Positions 8,918 to 19,600 of a stretch of 64,000 nt of DNA are shown here, in pieces (position 1 is the first letter of the stretch; each line of letters begins with the position of its first letter). The notes beneath the pieces are model-generated. The model did no database searches. It worked only from the letters and a program-made list of their open reading frames with translations, and was not told the DNA's origin. The position numbers and the translations under genes were made by a program. Source of the stretch: Massilia sp. PAMC28688 (GTDB taxonomy: Bacteria; Pseudomonadota; Gammaproteobacteria; Burkholderiales; Burkholderiaceae_D); assembly GCF_019443445.1 (NCBI RefSeq), contig NZ_CP080378.1, positions 4,526,001-4,590,000 on the forward strand, written 5' to 3'.

Positions 8918-11182
8918 CTATGCCGAACGCGGCATATGCGGCATCAGCTTGTCGAGCGTGACGGGATACTCGCGCACCCGCACGCCGGTGGCGTTGTAGA
9001 CCGCGTTGGAAATGGCCGCTGCGACACCGCAGATGCCCAGTTCGGCAATGCCCTTCGCTTTCATGGGTGAGGACATCGGATCGGTCTCGTCAAGGAAAAT
9101 GACCTCCTGGTGCGGAATATCCGCGTGCACCGGGATTTCGTACGATGCCAGGTCGTGATTGACGAAATACCCGAGCCGCTTGTCTACAGCCAGCTCTTCC
9201 ATGAGCGCGGCGCCCACGCCCATCGTCATGGCCCCGATGACCTGGCTGCGCGCCGTCTTGGGATTGAGGATGCGCCCGGCGGCGCATACCGCCAGCATGC
9301 GCCGTACCCGCACCTCGCAGGTGACGGCATGAACGCCGACCTCCACGAAATGGGCGCCAAAGGTTGATTGCTGGAAGCGGTCCTTGATGTCGCCGTACTC
9401 AATGAAGTCTTCTGCCACCAGTTCGCGTTCCGTCACGGCCTGGCCCAGCGGCACGCTGCGTTCGCCGGCGGCGACCATGCCGGCAGCAAAGATGGCGCGC
9501 TGCGGGTCCAGCCCGGCGCCCTTGGCCACCATGTCGCGCAGCTTCATGCAGGCCGCGTACACGCCGGCCGTGGAATTGTTGCCACCCCATTGCCCGCCCG
9601 AACCGCACGAGGCGGGAAAGCTTGAATCACCCAGGCGCACCTTGATCCGCTCCAGCGCAATGCCCATCACTTCGCTGGCCGTCTGCGCGATGATGGTATA
9701 GCTGCCGGTGCCGATATCGGTCATGTCCGTTTCCACCGTCAGATAGCCGCGCCGGTCCAGGCGCACGCGGGCGGCCGACTTGGTCAGCATATTGTCGCGG
9801 AAGGCCGAAGCCATGCCCATGCCGACCAGCCACTGGCCGTCGCGCACCTGGCCTGGCTTGGCCGAGCGCCTGGCCCAGCCAAAATGCCTGGCGCCCGTTT
9901 CCAGGCACTGCACGAACTGGCGCTTTGAAAAGGGGGGATGGGGATTGTAGGGCGCCTTTTCCTCCGGCTTCTTGGACTGGGGATCGGTCGAACTGTCCTT
10001 GCGCGGATTGTCGGGCACCACCTGGGTGTCGTTGAGGATGCGAAATTGCACCGGGTCGATGCCCAGTTTTTCGGCCATTTCGTCCATGGCAACTTCCAGT
10101 ACGGCCATGCCGGGCGCTTCGCCTGGCGCGCGCATGGCGTTCGCTTCCGGCAAATCCATGACGGCAACACGGTTGGCCGTCATGCGGTGTTCGCCCGCGT
10201 ACAGCGAGCGCGTCTGCGTGGCGCCGTTTTCCGGGCTGCCATCCGGCAAGTTGCCCGAGGCACTGTCGTGGGCAATGGCGGTGATCTTGCCATCGCGCGT
10301 GGCACCAATCCTGACGCGCTGCAGGGTGGCCGAGCGGTGCGTCGTGTTATTCGGTATCAGGGCCCGCTGCAGCGTCACCCGGACCGGGCGTCGCGCCGCC
10401 TTCGCGCCCAGCGCGGCGAGCACGGCGTCCGCGCGCAGAAACAGCTTGGCGCCAAAACCGCCGCCAATATAGGGCGACATGACATGGACCTTGGCCTTGG
10501 GAATGCCCAGCGTTTTGGCCAGGTCGCCCACGCTCCAGGCAATCATCTGGTTCGATGTCCACAAGGTCAGCTCGTCGCCATCCCACGCGGCGATGCTGGC
10601 ATGCGGCTCCATCATCGAGTGACTTTCGTGGGCCGTGGCGTACTCGCCATCATGGCGCACCGGTGCCGAGGCGAACGCACCGGCGAAGTTGCCAACCTTG
10701 GTTTCGGCGGTACTGTCCTTTTTGGGCGCCGCCGCCTTGCTGCGCACGGCGTGCAGGTCGAATGTGCCGGGCTCGCGCTCATACCTGATGCGCACCAGGT
10801 GGGCTGCGGCGCGCGCCTGCTCGAACGTTTCCGCCACGACCAGCGCAACGGCCTGGTGATAGTGCTCAATGCGCGGACCGCCCAGCAGCATGGCCGTATT
10901 GAAGTTGCCCTTGTTGAGTTTGCCGGCATTTTGCGCGTTGACGATGGCAATCACGCCCGGGGCGGCCTTGGCAGCGGACAAATCCATCGACACAATTCGC
11001 CCCTTTGGGATGGCCGAACCGATGATGTAACCGTGCGCCTGGCCCGGCACCACATCATGCCGGTCCATGGCATACGGCGCCGTGCCGGTGGTCTTGAGGG
11101 GGCCGTCGACGCGGTCGACGGGCTGGCCGACCACCTTCAGCTGGTCAATCGGGTTGGTCGTTGCGGGTTCATTGAATTTCAT
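8918..11182 (-). CDS. paoC: Aldehyde oxidoreductase molybdenum-binding subunit PaoC
   Basis: A 754-residue molybdopterin cytosine dinucleotide subunit of the xanthine oxidase family. The N-terminus (NPIDQLKVVGQPVDRVDGPLK) closely follows E. coli YagR/PaoC. The C-terminal KAKGIAELGICG carries the conserved catalytic Glu, and GGFGAKLFL and GSGGQWGG are cofactor-contact segments. The complex oxidises aromatic and other aldehydes in the periplasm of E. coli. It is the last gene of a paoABC operon (order A-B-C on the minus strand), separated from paoB by 3 bases. No paoD-type maturation gene is seen next to it. Confidence 0.9.
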   Translation of the reverse strand: MKFNEPATTNPIDQLKVVGQPVDRVDGPLKTTGTAPYAMDRHDVVPGQAHGYIIGSAIPKGRIVSMDLSAAKAAPGVIAIVNAQNAGKLNKGNFNTAMLLGGPRIEHYHQAVALVVAETFEQARAAAHLVRIRYEREPGTFDLHAVRSKAAAPKKDSTAETKVGNFAGAFASAPVRHDGEYATAHESHSMMEPHASIAAWDGDELTLWTSNQMIAWSVGDLAKTLGIPKAKVHVMSPYIGGGFGAKLFLRADAVLAALGAKAARRPVRVTLQRALIPNNTTHRSATLQRVRIGATRDGKITAIAHDSASGNLPDGSPENGATQTRSLYAGEHRMTANRVAVMDLPEANAMRAPGEAPGMAVLEVAMDEMAEKLGIDPVQFRILNDTQVVPDNPRKDSSTDPQSKKPEEKAPYNPHPPFSKRQFVQCLETGARHFGWARRSAKPGQVRDGQWLVGMGMASAFRDNMLTKSAARVRLDRRGYLTVETDMTDIGTGSYTIIAQTASEVMGIALERIKVRLGDSSFPASCGSGGQWGGNNSTAGVYAACMKLRDMVAKGAGLDPQRAIFAAGMVAAGERSVPLGQAVTERELVAEDFIEYGDIKDRFQQSTFGAHFVEVGVHAVTCEVRVRRMLAVCAAGRILNPKTARSQVIGAMTMGVGAALMEELAVDKRLGYFVNHDLASYEIPVHADIPHQEVIFLDETDPMSSPMKAKGIAELGICGVAAAISNAVYNATGVRVREYPVTLDKLMPHMPRSA

Positions 11183-11185
11183 GGC

Positions 11186-12136
11186 TTACCCTTTAGCGTC
11201 AGCAATGATGGCGGCCAGCGTGCGTTCCACCAGCGGCACCTTGAAGGCATTGTCGTCGGTGGTGCGGGCGCCGGCCAGGAGGGCGGTGGCCACGGCCCGG
11301 GCGCCTTGCGGTGCTGCGCGTTCGGCCGCCTCCACCCGCCAAGGCTTGTGCGCCACGCCGCCCAGGGCAAAGCGGCCACTGCCATCCTTTTGCATGATGG
11401 CCGCCACCGAGACCAGCGCAAAAGCATAGGACGCGCGGTCGCGTACCTTTTGATAGGTGTGCATCCCGCCTGCGGGGGAGGGAAGCGTGACGGCCGTGAT
11501 CAGTTCGCCCGGCGCCAGGCTGTGGTCGATATGGGGCGTGCTGCCAGGGAGCCGATGCAAGTCGGCGATGGGAATGACGCGCGTACTGCCGCTCGGTGCG
11601 ATGGTCTCCACCTGCGCATCAAGCACCCGCATTGCCACGGCCATGTCGCTGGGATGGGTCGCAATGCAAGCTTCGCTGGTGCCGACGATGGCGTGCAAAC
11701 GGCTGAAGCCGCCGATAGCGCTGCAGCCGCTGCCGGGCCGGCGCTTGTTGCACGGCTGGTTGGTATCGTAAAAATAAGGGCAGCGCGTGCGCTGGAGCAA
11801 GTTGCCGGCGGTGGTGGCCTGGTTGCGCAGCTGGCCCGATGCGCCGGCGACAAGCGCGCGCGTCAAGACAGCGTAATCGCGGCGCACCCGGGCATCGGCC
11901 GCCAGGTCGCTGTTGCGTACCAGGGCGCCGATGCGCAGCCCGCCGCTGGCGGTGGTGTCGATGCGGTCCAGCGCCAGGTCGTTGACGTCGATGAGGTGGG
12001 CCGGCGTTTCAATTTGCAGCTTCATGAGGTCGAGCAGGTTGGTTCCCCCGGCGATGAAGCGCGCATTGGGAATGCGGGCCGCGGCGGCAGCGGCCTCGGC
12101 AGGCGTCCTGGCCCGTTCGTAGGTGAAGGATCTCAT
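11186..12136 (-). CDS. paoB: Aldehyde oxidoreductase FAD-binding subunit PaoB
   Basis: A 316-residue FAD subunit. The ATG at 12136 was selected because it overlaps the paoA stop as ATGA and starts the typical [15 protein letters not shown] sequence. The longer frame upstream is paoA antisense-phase sequence. FAD-binding segments are [11 protein letters not shown] and the [12 protein letters not shown] region. The Cys-rich stretch [20 protein letters not shown] matches the extra [4Fe-4S] cluster loop that distinguishes PaoB from most xanthine dehydrogenase FAD subunits. It passes electrons between the iron-sulfur subunit and FAD. Confidence 0.9.
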   Translation of the reverse strand: MRSFTYERARTPAEAAAAAARIPNARFIAGGTNLLDLMKLQIETPAHLIDVNDLALDRIDTTASGGLRIGALVRNSDLAADARVRRDYAVLTRALVAGASGQLRNQATTAGNLLQRTRCPYFYDTNQPCNKRRPGSGCSAIGGFSRLHAIVGTSEACIATHPSDMAVAMRVLDAQVETIAPSGSTRVIPIADLHRLPGSTPHIDHSLAPGELITAVTLPSPAGGMHTYQKVRDRASYAFALVSVAAIMQKDGSGRFALGGVAHKPWRVEAAERAAPQGARAVATALLAGARTTDDNAFKVPLVERTLAAIIADAKG

Positions 12137-12783
12137 CGTTTCACTCCCGCCACTTCGGCAATGGCTTCCTGGATATTCGAGTAGGCACCGCAGCGGCACA
12201 GGTTGCCGCTCATGCGCTCGCGAAATTCGAGGGGACTGGCCTGCACGGCGGCATTGAGGTCGCCCGTGACGTGGCTGGGCGCGCCCTCGCGCAGCTCTTG
12301 CAGCATGCCAACGGCCGAGCAGATCTGGCCCGGCGTGCAAAAGCCGCACTGGAAACCGTCGTGCTTGACGAATGCTGCCTGCAGAGGATGCAGGCTGGTT
12401 GGCGTGCCCAGCCCTTCAATGGTCGTGATGTCATGGCCTTCCTGCATGACCGCCAGCGTCAGGCAGGAAGTCACGCGGCGGCCGTCAATAAGCACGGTAC
12501 AGGCGCCGCACTGGCCCTGGTCGCAGCCCTTCTTGCTGCCAGTTAAGTGCAGCCGGTCGCGCAGCGCGTCAAGCAGGGTAGTGCGTGGGTCGACCATGAG
12601 CTGGTGCTCCGCGCCATTGACGCGTAGCAGAATGCTCATCAGTACCGGCGTGGCCGGAATCGCAGGCTGGGCCACCGCGGCAGCTTCGGCAGTTTGCATC
12701 AGCCCGGCGGCGGCCGCCACGCCCCCGACGGCAACGGTGGATGCCTTGAGCAATTGCCGGCGGTTTGGGTCAAAGTCGGACAT
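12133..12783 (-). CDS. paoA: Aldehyde oxidoreductase [2Fe-2S] subunit PaoA, Tat-exported
   Basis: A 216-residue small subunit with two [2Fe-2S] clusters. The N-terminal plant-type cluster shows [16 protein letters not shown] plus a later Cys. The second cluster shows CGFCTPG and NLCRCGAY. The N-terminus NRRQLLKAS followed by an Ala-rich hydrophobic stretch is a Tat signal, so the assembled complex should be carried to the periplasm by this subunit, as in E. coli. It is the first gene of the operon; the stop overlaps the paoB start by 4 bases. Confidence 0.92.
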   Translation of the reverse strand: MSDFDPNRRQLLKASTVAVGGVAAAAGLMQTAEAAAVAQPAIPATPVLMSILLRVNGAEHQLMVDPRTTLLDALRDRLHLTGSKKGCDQGQCGACTVLIDGRRVTSCLTLAVMQEGHDITTIEGLGTPTSLHPLQAAFVKHDGFQCGFCTPGQICSAVGMLQELREGAPSHVTGDLNAAVQASPLEFRERMSGNLCRCGAYSNIQEAIAEVAGVKR

Positions 12784-13028
12784 GAAAATCCTTTCCTGAT
12801 AAAGGGCGTGGCACTGGTGTTGGTGGTGGCGTGGCAGGTCGGGCCGTGGGAGGTTTCTGTATGGCTCCGATGCCGCGCTGCGATCGATACGAGAAAGATA
12901 ACGTGATTACGGTTTTCCCGGCGTTCACTATGCCGGATCCATGTCTGGTGCGACGCCCAAGCACGGCTCATACTACGCAGCCCCGGGCCGTGGTACGGGT
13001 CTTGTCACCCGGTCCCTGTGGGATCACA

Positions 13029-13089
13029 CTTGCTCGCAATCCTACTGAATTACAATAGCGAGCAAGAGCGAGTCGCCTGTACGCGACTC
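13029..13089. repeat. Two adjacent stem-loops upstream of the AMIN-like lipoprotein gene
   Basis: A perfect 9-bp inverted repeat (CTTGCTCGC at 13029-13037 and GCGAGCAAG at 13058-13066) is followed at once by a perfect 7-bp stem (GAGTCGC at 13070-13076 and GCGACTC at 13083-13089). Both lie in the region between the divergent paoA and lipoprotein genes, 40-100 bases before the GTG start at 13132. They could be regulatory structures in the 5' leader. The rest of 12784-13028 shows no gene. Confidence 0.5.
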
Positions 13090-13131
13090 AGGAACGGGCC
13101 GGGCCCGTCATATACGCCAGGAAGGATCAAC

Positions 13132-13788
13132 GTGAAAATACTGCCCCGGGCTGCCGCAGCCCTTGTAGTGCTGACGAGTATTGCCCTGGGACTTAGCGGC
13201 TGCAAGCGAAGCGGGGATGCCCCAGCCGATGCGGTCGCCCCGCAACCGGCCGCTTCCGTCTCACAGGTTCCTGGCGCCCCGGCCAGCCCGCCAGTGCCGG
13301 CACCGGCTTCCGAACCGACTGCTGCCGCAGAAGCAAACAGCGGTCAGCCACCTCCCACGGTTGCCCAAACGCGTGGCCAGGCAACTGTGACAGCCGGCAG
13401 GCCGAAGGTGTTGCGCGCGGTGCGCACTGGCGCGCAGCCCGGCGCGGATCGTATCGTGTTCCAGTTCGATGGCCCGGGTGTTCCCGCATGGCAGATCGGG
13501 TATGTCGAGCGGCCCGTGCGCGATTGCGGAAGCGGCGACGAAATGCCCGTTGCAGGTGAGGCATTGCTGCAGATCCGCTTCACTGGCGCGCAGGCTCACA
13601 CCGACACGGGCGTGGCGACCACCGGCCCGCGCCGCCGTCCGCTTGCATTGGCCAACTTTAAGGAGCTGGTGCGCACTTGCGATTTTGAAGGGGAAGTCAG
13701 CTGGGCAATCGGCGTGGCCAGTCCCAAAGCCTACACGTCGCGTATCCTGTCGTCGCCGTCGCGCCTGGTGATTGATGTGGCGCATTGA
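13132..13788 (+). CDS. Lipoprotein with AMIN-like C-terminal domain
   Basis: A 218-residue protein. The GTG at 13132 is taken as the start because a clear AGGAAGG lies about 8 bases before it and the sequence enters a signal peptide with lipobox LSGC (Cys near residue 24). A Pro/Ala-rich linker covers about 35-85. The rest (from VLRAVRTG to SRLVIDVAH) has the beta-rich pattern of AMIN-like domains: DRIVFQFDG, LLQIRFTGA, and SRLVIDV at the end. Such domains are thought to bind the cell envelope. The function is not known. Confidence 0.7.
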   Translation: MKILPRAAAALVVLTSIALGLSGCKRSGDAPADAVAPQPAASVSQVPGAPASPPVPAPASEPTAAAEANSGQPPPTVAQTRGQATVTAGRPKVLRAVRTGAQPGADRIVFQFDGPGVPAWQIGYVERPVRDCGSGDEMPVAGEALLQIRFTGAQAHTDTGVATTGPRRRPLALANFKELVRTCDFEGEVSWAIGVASPKAYTSRILSSPSRLVIDVAH

Positions 13789-14578
13789 CCGGCTGCTAGC
13801 CCCGGGCCCGTGTCTTAACGTTTGGCGGCCACCGCCAGCCCGAAATCGGCGCGGCATTTCACGCCGGGAGGTAAAGATTTACTTCACCGACTCATGAAGT
13901 AAGTCTGTAACTCGTCGGAAGGTTTGTTTGCAGCGATCGAGTGTCGGTGGTACGACATTGCTTGCCTGTGGCCAATGGTCAGGCACATAGCCATGAGCCG
14001 AGGCAATGGTGCTCCATCGATCGCGATGCGCAATATTGCTGTAAATCTGTTCCAGCTGCCCTACGGCGAGCACACTCTCACGATCGACAAGCCACTCAGC
14101 TGCAGCTCAACATTATCTCCGTCCCATGAACGTAATTGCTTTTTGGGGGGCAGCCGCATGTGCCTGTGGTGCTGCGTGCGCGACGCCGGCAACCACCGGT
14201 GCGCCCGCCGCGCGGGCATACCGGGTGGCGAAGAAACCATAATCCAAAGAACAAGCTGCGATTGTGGCCGGCCCGAGCACAGCGCCCGACATGTTCGATA
14301 TCTTGGCGGCGGCCGCAATCCGCTGGAAGTGGCCAAGACCAAGTATTCCGATGACCCTGGATATATTGCCTATTGCCGTACCGATCCGGGATGGAGCCAC
14401 CTGGGGCCGCCAGCGGTGCCGTCGAGCGGTAGGCGGAGTGGCTTTTCGATGACGATGTCCGTCGGCTCCCGCTGAAACGCGCTTTTGCGCATGTGCGAGA
14501 TATCGTGCGACAGGTCAAGCCGTCGATGCTTCCACCGGGTACACTCGATTTTTTTGGCTATGGGCTTCTTACCCCGAC
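13789..14578. other. Gene-poor 790-bp stretch before the Wadjet operon
   Basis: No convincing gene is seen. Several short open frames on both strands overlap and do not resemble known families. A perfect 8-bp inverted repeat (TTACTTCA at 13879-13886, TGAAGTAA at 13895-13902, 8-base spacer) lies just after the lipoprotein gene. The base composition drops relative to the paoABC side. The segment may be the left edge of the acquired region, with decayed genes. The promoter of the following operon should lie in its last 100 bases. Confidence 0.5.
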
Positions 14579-15976
14579 ATGGGCGCCGACAATCCTCCCG
14601 ACCAAACGGACGCACCGTCATCCGTCGCCGAAGTCATCGCGGAGGCATGGCATTCGAATTTTGCCCTGAGCCTGGGTAGAGAGGACGCTGCCTTTCTGGC
14701 CGGGATACACGCCTATCTGCTCGATGCGCCCGAACCGGGCCTGGGTGAGGAAACGCTGCGCCGCGTCTTTGCTCCCGTGTATGAACTGGCACAGTCAGGG
14801 GCTGACAGCGAAGCCCAGCGGGCGACGCTTACGATAGGGCGCTTGAGGGGGCAGGGGATCCTCTTGCGCACGGACTTTGGCGGCCTGGCCAGCGAGGGCG
14901 AATTTATCCTCTCGCCGCTCGGTCTTGCACTGGCCAAGTCGATGGAGAAGGAGCGAGAGCTCACCAAGCGCAACCTGTCCTTCTTGTTGATGCATATGCG
15001 AACGGTCCTGGCCGACGTTCTTCGTGCAGCTCCAAACGCGGACTCGACACAGGAATGGGAAAGCCAGGTTGTATGGCCGTTGCGCGACATCGTCGTCGAG
15101 CTGATCCGGATGGTCGACCAACGTCAGCGTGGCCTAGACGCAGCGCACAAAGTCCTTCGCAAGGAAATCACCGAACTCGTCGACAGCGAATGGGCCGATG
15201 CGATCGACAGTTGCATTGCAATGATACGGCGCGTCGACAGGACACTGCGCGAGTTGAACGAGGTATTGAGCGAGCATGTCGAACATCTTGACCGTCAGCT
15301 GTTCGATCTGGCCCTGTATGGCGCCAAGCACCCAGAACTGCCAGTTCTGCTCGATCGCACTCGCAACCAGCTGTTACGGCTTCAATCCTGGGGTGCGCGA
15401 CGTTACGAGGAATGGCATGGCTACTACCGGAATGTGCAGGTGTTTATCCGCGATGTTGTTCAGACCGACCCAAGCAACCTGTTGCGTAGTCGATTGACCG
15501 AGCAGATCCGCCAGTTCCACGCTAGGCCATATGGTCTGTTGGGAGTGTGCCCCGAGCCCTTCCTGCACTTGCGCGACGTAAGCCGTCCGGCGCCCTCGGC
15601 GCCGCTTATGGTGCCGGACGAGCTCCTCGTTCATGGCACGGTTACCGACTATGCAGAGCCGCCGCCGGACAAGATCGAACTTGCGGTCGTGGCCCTCGTG
15701 GCACGTCTCAAGGAAGAAGGGGAGATTGCCATCGTGGACGCCGTTCGGGACGTCGCCCCCGGTTTCTCCGATAGTGCGCTTTTCCGCTTGCTCATGCGCG
15801 CCACCCCCGTGTTGCTCAGGCACGGCATGACGACACAGTGGGTTTTTGAACAGACTTGGTCCAAGCTGTCCGAACGCCTGCATGCGCAGTCGCTAGACTT
15901 ACTCGCACGCGATAGAGCCGGCGATCCGGCGGCAACGCAGCTTCCGGCGCCTTCTGATGAACGAGCACAGCAATGA
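14579..15976 (+). CDS. jetA: Wadjet subunit JetA, MukF/MksF-like kleisin
   Basis: A 465-residue protein that is first in a four-gene SMC operon. Its position, length (MukF is 440) and make-up (N-terminal winged-helix-like region around 20-110, long helical middle, C-terminal helical domain with a winged-helix-like tail) fit the kleisin subunit. Kleisins bridge the two ATPase heads of the SMC dimer. The stop overlaps the next start as ATGA. The start ATG at 14579 has only a weak ribosome site. Naming follows the Wadjet convention; identity is inferred mainly from the JetC and JetD neighbours. Confidence 0.75.
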   Translation: MGADNPPDQTDAPSSVAEVIAEAWHSNFALSLGREDAAFLAGIHAYLLDAPEPGLGEETLRRVFAPVYELAQSGADSEAQRATLTIGRLRGQGILLRTDFGGLASEGEFILSPLGLALAKSMEKERELTKRNLSFLLMHMRTVLADVLRAAPNADSTQEWESQVVWPLRDIVVELIRMVDQRQRGLDAAHKVLRKEITELVDSEWADAIDSCIAMIRRVDRTLRELNEVLSEHVEHLDRQLFDLALYGAKHPELPVLLDRTRNQLLRLQSWGARRYEEWHGYYRNVQVFIRDVVQTDPSNLLRSRLTEQIRQFHARPYGLLGVCPEPFLHLRDVSRPAPSAPLMVPDELLVHGTVTDYAEPPPDKIELAVVALVARLKEEGEIAIVDAVRDVAPGFSDSALFRLLMRATPVLLRHGMTTQWVFEQTWSKLSERLHAQSLDLLARDRAGDPAATQLPAPSDERAQQ

Positions 15977-16638
15977 CCTATCAGTCCCTGGAGCAAGTAA
16001 TTGCCGATCCGCTGTTTGTGCGCGCCGACCTCGATTTGCGGCGCGGCAGGCATATCGGCGCCGATTACGATCCCTTCCTGTTCGACTTCCTCACCGCCGC
16101 TAAGCCCTTCCTCGACAGCTTCTACGGACGCTACGAGGCCAGCCTCCTAGCGCGGGAGGAAGGCTATTTCTATCTGCTTCCGGACCGGTTGGCAATACCG
16201 CCACCGCTGGGTCAGCGCAAACTCACCGCCATGGACATGCTGGTCGGCCAATCCCTGGCACTGATGCGGATCGATCCGAAGTGGCTCGAAACGAACCTGC
16301 GCATACCGGATATGGCGGTAATCGGGCTGCTGGAACAGATTCTTGGGGAAGAGGGCCTGCTGCGCTTCATTCCACGCCGGCGCGGCAGGGACGTCGACCA
16401 GGATGCGCGAAAGCTGCGTGAAGCTTTCGCCGTCTCGGTGCGCTCACTCGAACGGCAGTGCTTCATCAAGCGTGAGGGGCGCGGCGAGACGGCCGTGATC
16501 CGGCCGCTTGCCGCCATCATGCGTTTCGCCGATCCCGTACGTACATCCGGCGAGCTTGACGTGGCGTTGCAAAGCTTGATTGCCGACGGGCAGATCGCGG
16601 AGGGAAGCGACGACCCGGATGCGGAATCCGACGCCTGA
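15973..16638 (+). CDS. jetB: Wadjet subunit JetB, MukE/MksE-like
   Basis: A 221-residue protein that overlaps jetA by 4 bases. It matches the size of MukE (about 234) and has the expected two winged-helix-like halves (a long helical N-terminal half; ALMRIDPKWLETNLRIPDMAVI and LLEQILGEEGLLRFI in the middle), with an acidic C-terminus. MukE-like proteins bind the kleisin and control ATPase and DNA engagement of the SMC complex. No catalytic motif is expected. The assignment rests on operon order (F-E-B as in mukFEB) rather than on a distinct motif. Confidence 0.72.
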   Translation: MTYQSLEQVIADPLFVRADLDLRRGRHIGADYDPFLFDFLTAAKPFLDSFYGRYEASLLAREEGYFYLLPDRLAIPPPLGQRKLTAMDMLVGQSLALMRIDPKWLETNLRIPDMAVIGLLEQILGEEGLLRFIPRRRGRDVDQDARKLREAFAVSVRSLERQCFIKREGRGETAVIRPLAAIMRFADPVRTSGELDVALQSLIADGQIAEGSDDPDAESDA

Positions 16639-16649
16639 ATGGAGCCCAG

Positions 16650-19600
16650 ATGACACTGTTTCGCGCCTACGCAAAGCGCCTCGTGCTTGCCAATTGGAAG
16701 GGCATCATCTTCCACAGCTTCGACCTGGATCGTCATGTGACCGGTCTGGAAGGCCAGAACGGCTCCGGCAAGACGACGGTGATGGCTGCCTACGTCACCG
16801 CCATCCTGCCGAACCAGCGACTGCTTTCATTCAAGAACATCAACAGCGGCGCGCCTGCTGCGCGGGGCGATGGCGGCGTGTGGGGACGTCTCGGCGGCGA
16901 GGGCATCAGCTATACGCTGATCGAATGGATCACCCCGCGCGGCCAGAGCCTTTGGGCCGGCGTCGCGATGACGCGCGGGGCCATGCCTTCGATCGACATC
17001 AAGCCCATCACCATCCATGACCTGTCACCTGATGCCAGCCCGTATGACATCCTGTTGCTGCGGGAGAAGACGGGCGCCGTTGTGCCGACCTTGCCGCAGT
17101 TGCGCGAGCACATCGCCATGCACGGTGGTCGTTTGACCTTACACAAGTCCTTGGCCGACTACATGAAGTTGCTGTTCGAGCACGGCATCACGCCAATGCC
17201 GATGACCACTCATGAGGAGCAAGAGCGCTTCTACCGGGTCTTGTCCACGTCGATGGAAGGATCGGCGCTGGCGACGCTGATCAAGACCGGTCTGCGCGAC
17301 TACCTCCTTTCGCAGGATGCGTCGCTTGAGCGGCGCGTGTCGCTAATGCGCGAGAGCCTGGAGCAATGCCGGCAGAGCAAACGCGAGCTGGAGCGCGCGC
17401 AGGCGGCACAGCTCGAGATCAGCGGGCTGTTCGACGCTGCGTGGAAGATGTCCTCGTATGCCTACTTTGGCGCACGGGGCCGTTACGAGCACGAGACCAG
17501 GCTTTGGAAGGACCAGGTTCTCGCAACCAAGCACATGAAAAGGCAACACCTTGCCGACCAGACCAAGGTGGCACAGCTTCTTCAGCGGACGGAGGAGCTG
17601 AAGCGGGAACTCAGTGCGGCCCAGGTCGCCGCAGATAACCGCAAGCTGGAACTCCAAAATGTCGAGAAAGCGCGGTTGTTGAAAACCGAGCTCGAGCGCG
17701 CACTAGAGGCGCATGGAACGATCCAGCAGTGCGCCGACGAGGCGTGCGGACGATGCGGCCGCGCCGAGGAAGCCGAACAGCACGCGGCACGGGCGCTACA
17801 GCACGCCCAGGACGAACACGCCCGCATCGCCGGAGAGCTCGCCGACACCCAGAAGGCAGTGGAGGGCCTGATCCGGCGCGTCACCGAGCTTCACGTTGCG
17901 CGCACGCTGCTGGCCGATGCGCAGGACGCGTTGAAACCGTCCCGGCTGGACCGAAACAATGCGGCAGCCATGAAGCTGCAGGTCGATCGGCAGTATGAGG
18001 AGAAAACGCACCGCCAGACAGAGGCGCAGGCGGAACTGGACGCGCTCACTTATCATATACGACGATTCGACGACCTGCTCGAGAAACTGCAATGTCTTGC
18101 GCGTTTGGAGAAATGCGAGCAACCAAGCGCTGCGAGCGCCTACGGGCAGGCGCTTGCGCTCGAGACGAAACTCCGAGAGCAAGGCATGCAAGCCGAGCGC
18201 ATCGACAGTCTCCAGAGCGAACTGGCGCATGCAAGGGACGCGGCCAGGCAGCAGGCTGAAGCAAGGAGTCTGGCCGGGGAATTGGGGATTGACAGCAGCG
18301 CGGCGCTGTCCGAGAGCTTAGCCGCGGCGGATACCAGGCTCGGGCAGCTGGAGGGTGAACAGGCCGACGCAGAAAGAGAAATGTCCGAAGCCCAAGATGC
18401 GCTTGTCGAAGCCAAGGGGAGACTCCCATCGCTGGAGGATCTGGCGCGCCGCTACGGCGATGCGCACAAATGTCGTGAGGGACTCGCTGCGCTGTCACCG
18501 GAGTGGTCGGCCGCAATGGAGCTGGTCAGCCTGCTTGCAGCGGTCGAGGTGGGGCGGCAAGACCTGTCCAGTACTGAAGAACGACGCCGGATTGCCGAAT
18601 TTACCTTACGCGAAACATCGGATCACATCACCAGCCTGGAGCACTACACAGGGTTGCTCGACGTGCGCCTCGGTACCGTAGCCGCGCACGTCGACGGTCA
18701 ACTGTTGGCTTCCCGCTTTGACGACCTACCTGCAGAAGACGCCGCGCAGACCGAAGCGCGGCTGGGTATGTGGACTCAGGCGATCGTGGTGGCGGCGCCC
18801 GAGTATGCCGCCCGCCAGGCGTCCGAACTGTGCGATCGCCCCGATAACCTGCTTTTCGTATCGGAGCAGGCGATGGTTGCGATTGGGGAAGTGGCCAGCC
18901 TCGAGGACAGTGTCGTCGTTGCGGAAACGGTGCACGGAGTGCACGCCGCGCGCCTGACCCGCAAGCCGCAATATCCGGTTCTTGGACGACATGCACGCGA
19001 AAAGGAAATCGCACGTCTACGGACGGCCCGAGACTATCTCGAAAGCGAGCTCGGCGAGCTGCGTGAGAAATCGCGGATCCTGAGAGAGTCGCTGCGGCTG
19101 GCGGAAAGACTGCTCGCACTCGGCCCTGCGGCCTGGTTGCCGGATCCCCGTCCAGCGCTCCTCGCAGAACAGGTGAATGTACGTGGCTTGACGCAAGCGA
19201 TCAGCGAATGTCAGACCCGGATCTCCGGGATGCGAGAGAGCACCGCTACCTTGCGCCGGCGTCGTCAACGCATGGCGTGCCTCGATTCACGGCGCAGCCT
19301 GCTGGACCCGCCGGGCCACGCGGAGCGCGTTGCGCAGGTTGAGCTACAGCTCGAGAACGCACGCGCCGCGCAGGCCTGGCTCGGGCGACACGCCGCGGGC
19401 GTGCGGCAGATTCTGGACGGCCTGCCGATCCTTGCCAAGGTCGTGGAAACAGAGCAACGAGAGCGACTGGAACAAGATCTAAACGACTACCGGCGCGCAC
19501 GCGACCGCCTGGCATACCAGCGCGAGGCGCTGACCAGGCTGTTAAGTGTCATCGAACATCTCGATCGCGACGGAGAAGAGCGGACCTACTACGAAAAGAA

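Noticed and set aside
9938-12184. Open frame of 748 codons opposite paoC and paoB
   Set aside because: GC-rich antisense frame spanning two well-supported genes; low-complexity, no recognisable fold.
13924-14475. Plus-strand frame of 183 codons in the gene-poor stretch
   Set aside because: The amino-acid composition is irregular, overlapping frames on both strands compete, and no family resemblance was found.
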